From: an uncultured Pyrinomonas sp.
Lineage (GTDB): Bacteria; Acidobacteriota; Blastocatellia; Pyrinomonadales; Pyrinomonadaceae
DNA length: 6,685 nt
Direction of reading: 5' to 3'
Assembly: GCA_937135995.1 (NCBI GenBank)
Contig: CAKZOF010000132.1
Coordinates: 1 to 6,685, forward strand
This document shows, one piece after another, positions 5,680 to 6,685 of this stretch. The notes below the pieces were generated by a model that saw only the letters and a program-made list of their open reading frames with translations, made no database searches and had not been told where the DNA came from. A program made the translations under genes and the position numbers. How positions within the stretch are numbered: position 1 is the stretch's first letter; each line of letters opens with the position of its first letter.

Positions 5680-6423
5680 ATGGAAAGGCCGCTCGATCGC
5701 AACAGCTACGTCCCACTTTACGCGCAAATCCAGCAGAAGCTGCGGCAGATGATCGATCGCGGCGAAATCGCGCCCGGCGCGCCCGTCCCATCGGAACGCG
5801 AACTGGCCGAGCGTTACGGCGTCAGTCGCATGACGGCGCGGCAGGCTCTACGCGCTTTGCGGCAAGACGGCTTGGTCTATCGCGAGCGTGGCATCGGAAC
5901 GTTTGTCGCGCGCCGCAAGGTCGATGTGCACACGCGCAACCTCGTCGGTTTTTCTGAAGACATGCGCCAGCGAGGACTCGCGCCGAGCTCCAAGTTGATC
6001 GCGCTTCGACGCGAGCGGGCCACGCAGCAAGTCGCCGCCGAACTTGGCATCGCGGCGGGTGAAGAGGTCTTTCACCTCGAACGCCTGCGCTTGGCCGATG
6101 GGACGCCCATGGCCTACGAGACGAACTACATCCCGGCATCGCTCTGTCCCGACCTGGAAACCTACGACTTGGAGCGCGATTCGCTCTACCGCATCCTCGA
6201 AGAGGAGCACGGCATACGCATGCAGAGCGCTGACGAGGTGCTGGAGGCGGCGCGCGCGCCGCGGCGCGAAGCTCGTTACCTTTCGATTCGCGCCGGTTCG
6301 CCCGTGCTCGTCGTTCACCGCGTCGTCTATGGGGACAACGGGCGCGCCATCGAATCCGTGCGCACGATCTACCGCGCCGATCGCTACCGCGCGACGTTTC
6401 ACTTGACGAAGAACACGCTCTGA
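5680..6423 (+). CDS. GntR family (HutC subfamily) repressor with UTRA domain, NagR/YvoA-like
   Basis: This 247-aa cytoplasmic regulator has the typical length of the HutC subfamily. Residues 11-77 form the winged helix-turn-helix: VPLYAQIQQKLRQMI, PSERELAERYGVSRMTARQAL (37-57, containing the recognition helix) and RGIGTFV (70-76, the wing). Residues about 95-238 form the UTRA effector domain: FSEDMRQRGL, FHLERLRLADGTPMAYETNYIP, LYRILEEEHGI, and SPVLVVHRVVYGDNGRAIE, then YRADRY. The order and wording follow B. subtilis NagR/YvoA closely (compare its SEREYAEQFGISRMTVRQAL and its YRGDRY near the C-terminus, from memory), whose UTRA domain binds glucosamine or N-acetylglucosamine 6-phosphate. Divergent transcription from a sugar-phosphate SIS gene supports an amino-sugar or related effector here (inference). 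It probably represses itself and the SIS gene through the dyad at 5645-5663. Domain and family are firm; ligand specificity is not, since frl-, phn- and hut-type relatives share this fold. Confidence 0.93.
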   Translation: MERPLDRNSYVPLYAQIQQKLRQMIDRGEIAPGAPVPSERELAERYGVSRMTARQALRALRQDGLVYRERGIGTFVARRKVDVHTRNLVGFSEDMRQRGLAPSSKLIALRRERATQQVAAELGIAAGEEVFHLERLRLADGTPMAYETNYIPASLCPDLETYDLERDSLYRILEEEHGIRMQSADEVLEAARAPRREARYLSIRAGSPVLVVHRVVYGDNGRAIESVRTIYRADRYRATFHLTKNTL

Positions 6424-6489
6424 TGGCTGGCCGTTTCGGCAGCGGACGCGGGTGGAGCTTCACCGGCGAGCGGATCTTTCGCAGGCAAC

Positions 6490-6685
6490 ATGAACAGATA
6501 CTTGGCGAGACGTTGGTTGCTCTTCTTTGCGTCCGTGTGCGCCTTTGCCGGCGCGGGAGCCGCCGCCGCGCAAGAGATCACGCGCCTGCCCGACGGCGGG
6601 TTCTTCACCGATTGGCTCATCTCTTCGCCTTTCCCGACCGAGATAGACGCCGGCACTTTCGAGAACTTCCAACGCTTCAACATCG
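6490..6685 (+). CDS. Secreted protein of unknown function, N-terminal part only
   Basis: An ATG at 6490 opens a frame that stays open to the right edge (65 codons). Residues 1-27 form a clear signal peptide: basic start MNRYLARR, hydrophobic core WLLFFASVCAFAGAG, then AAAAQ as a likely cleavage region. The mature start contains DGGFFTDWLISSPFP followed by FENFQRFNI. A phrase like DWLvsgPFP is familiar from the mature N-termini of exported carbohydrate-active or large surface proteins in Acidobacteriota and Planctomycetota, but too little is visible to assign a family. The gene starts 66 bases after the GntR stop on the same strand, so it may be co-transcribed with, or controlled by, the regulator. 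The ribosome binding site is weak (AGG, 4 bases before the ATG). The antisense frame here is Ala/Lys-rich and lacks any domain. Confidence 0.75.
   Translation, partial: MNRYLARRWLLFFASVCAFAGAGAAAAQEITRLPDGGFFTDWLISSPFPTEIDAGTFENFQRFNI

Noticed and set aside
6399..6683. Minus-strand open frame of 94 codons at the right edge
   Set aside because: It is antisense to the secreted-protein gene and the gntR end, low in complexity (Ala/Lys/Pro), and has no motif. The plus-strand frame has a convincing signal peptide.

Overview
The window reads as a stretch of chromosome from a GC-rich bacterium, most likely an Acidobacteriota member of the Blastocatellia/Pyrinomonadaceae type. That guess rests on the N-terminal domain of the DUF1800 protein (motifs such as NSTRAIALD and DDRTRIMLFAMGLELL). 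I recall this domain from many exported proteins of that group, but I have not searched for it. No RNA gene, CRISPR array, insertion sequence or phage gene was seen. The gene content looks like ordinary chromosome.

Region 1 (1-3282, minus strand) is a two-gene operon. A DUF1800 protein with a Sec-type signal peptide is followed, 41 bases downstream, by a DUF1501 protein with a twin-arginine signal. The DUF1501 gene runs off the left edge of the window. This pair is widely conserved in Acidobacteriota, Planctomycetota and relatives, but its function is unknown. Upstream of it lie a possible extended -10 promoter and a GC-rich hairpin.

Region 2 (3283-4500) holds one small, convincing but unrecognised gene (118 aa, minus strand, 3619-3975). 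It also holds a gap of about 525 bases containing an imperfect direct repeat and a TGGT-N4-ACCA palindrome.

Region 3 (4501-6685) is an amino-sugar-type regulatory unit. A double-SIS protein related to the isomerase half of GlmS and to NagB-II/AgaS-type sugar-phosphate enzymes (minus strand) is divergent from a GntR/HutC-family repressor with a UTRA domain, similar in layout to Bacillus subtilis NagR/YvoA (plus strand). The 138-base gap between them carries a dyad resembling NagR/DasR operators, placed where the predicted -10 elements of both promoters overlap. The simplest model is that the repressor controls itself and the SIS gene in response to a phosphorylated amino sugar. Sixty-six bases after the regulator begins a secreted protein of unknown function (plus strand), cut by the right edge. 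It may be co-transcribed with the regulator.
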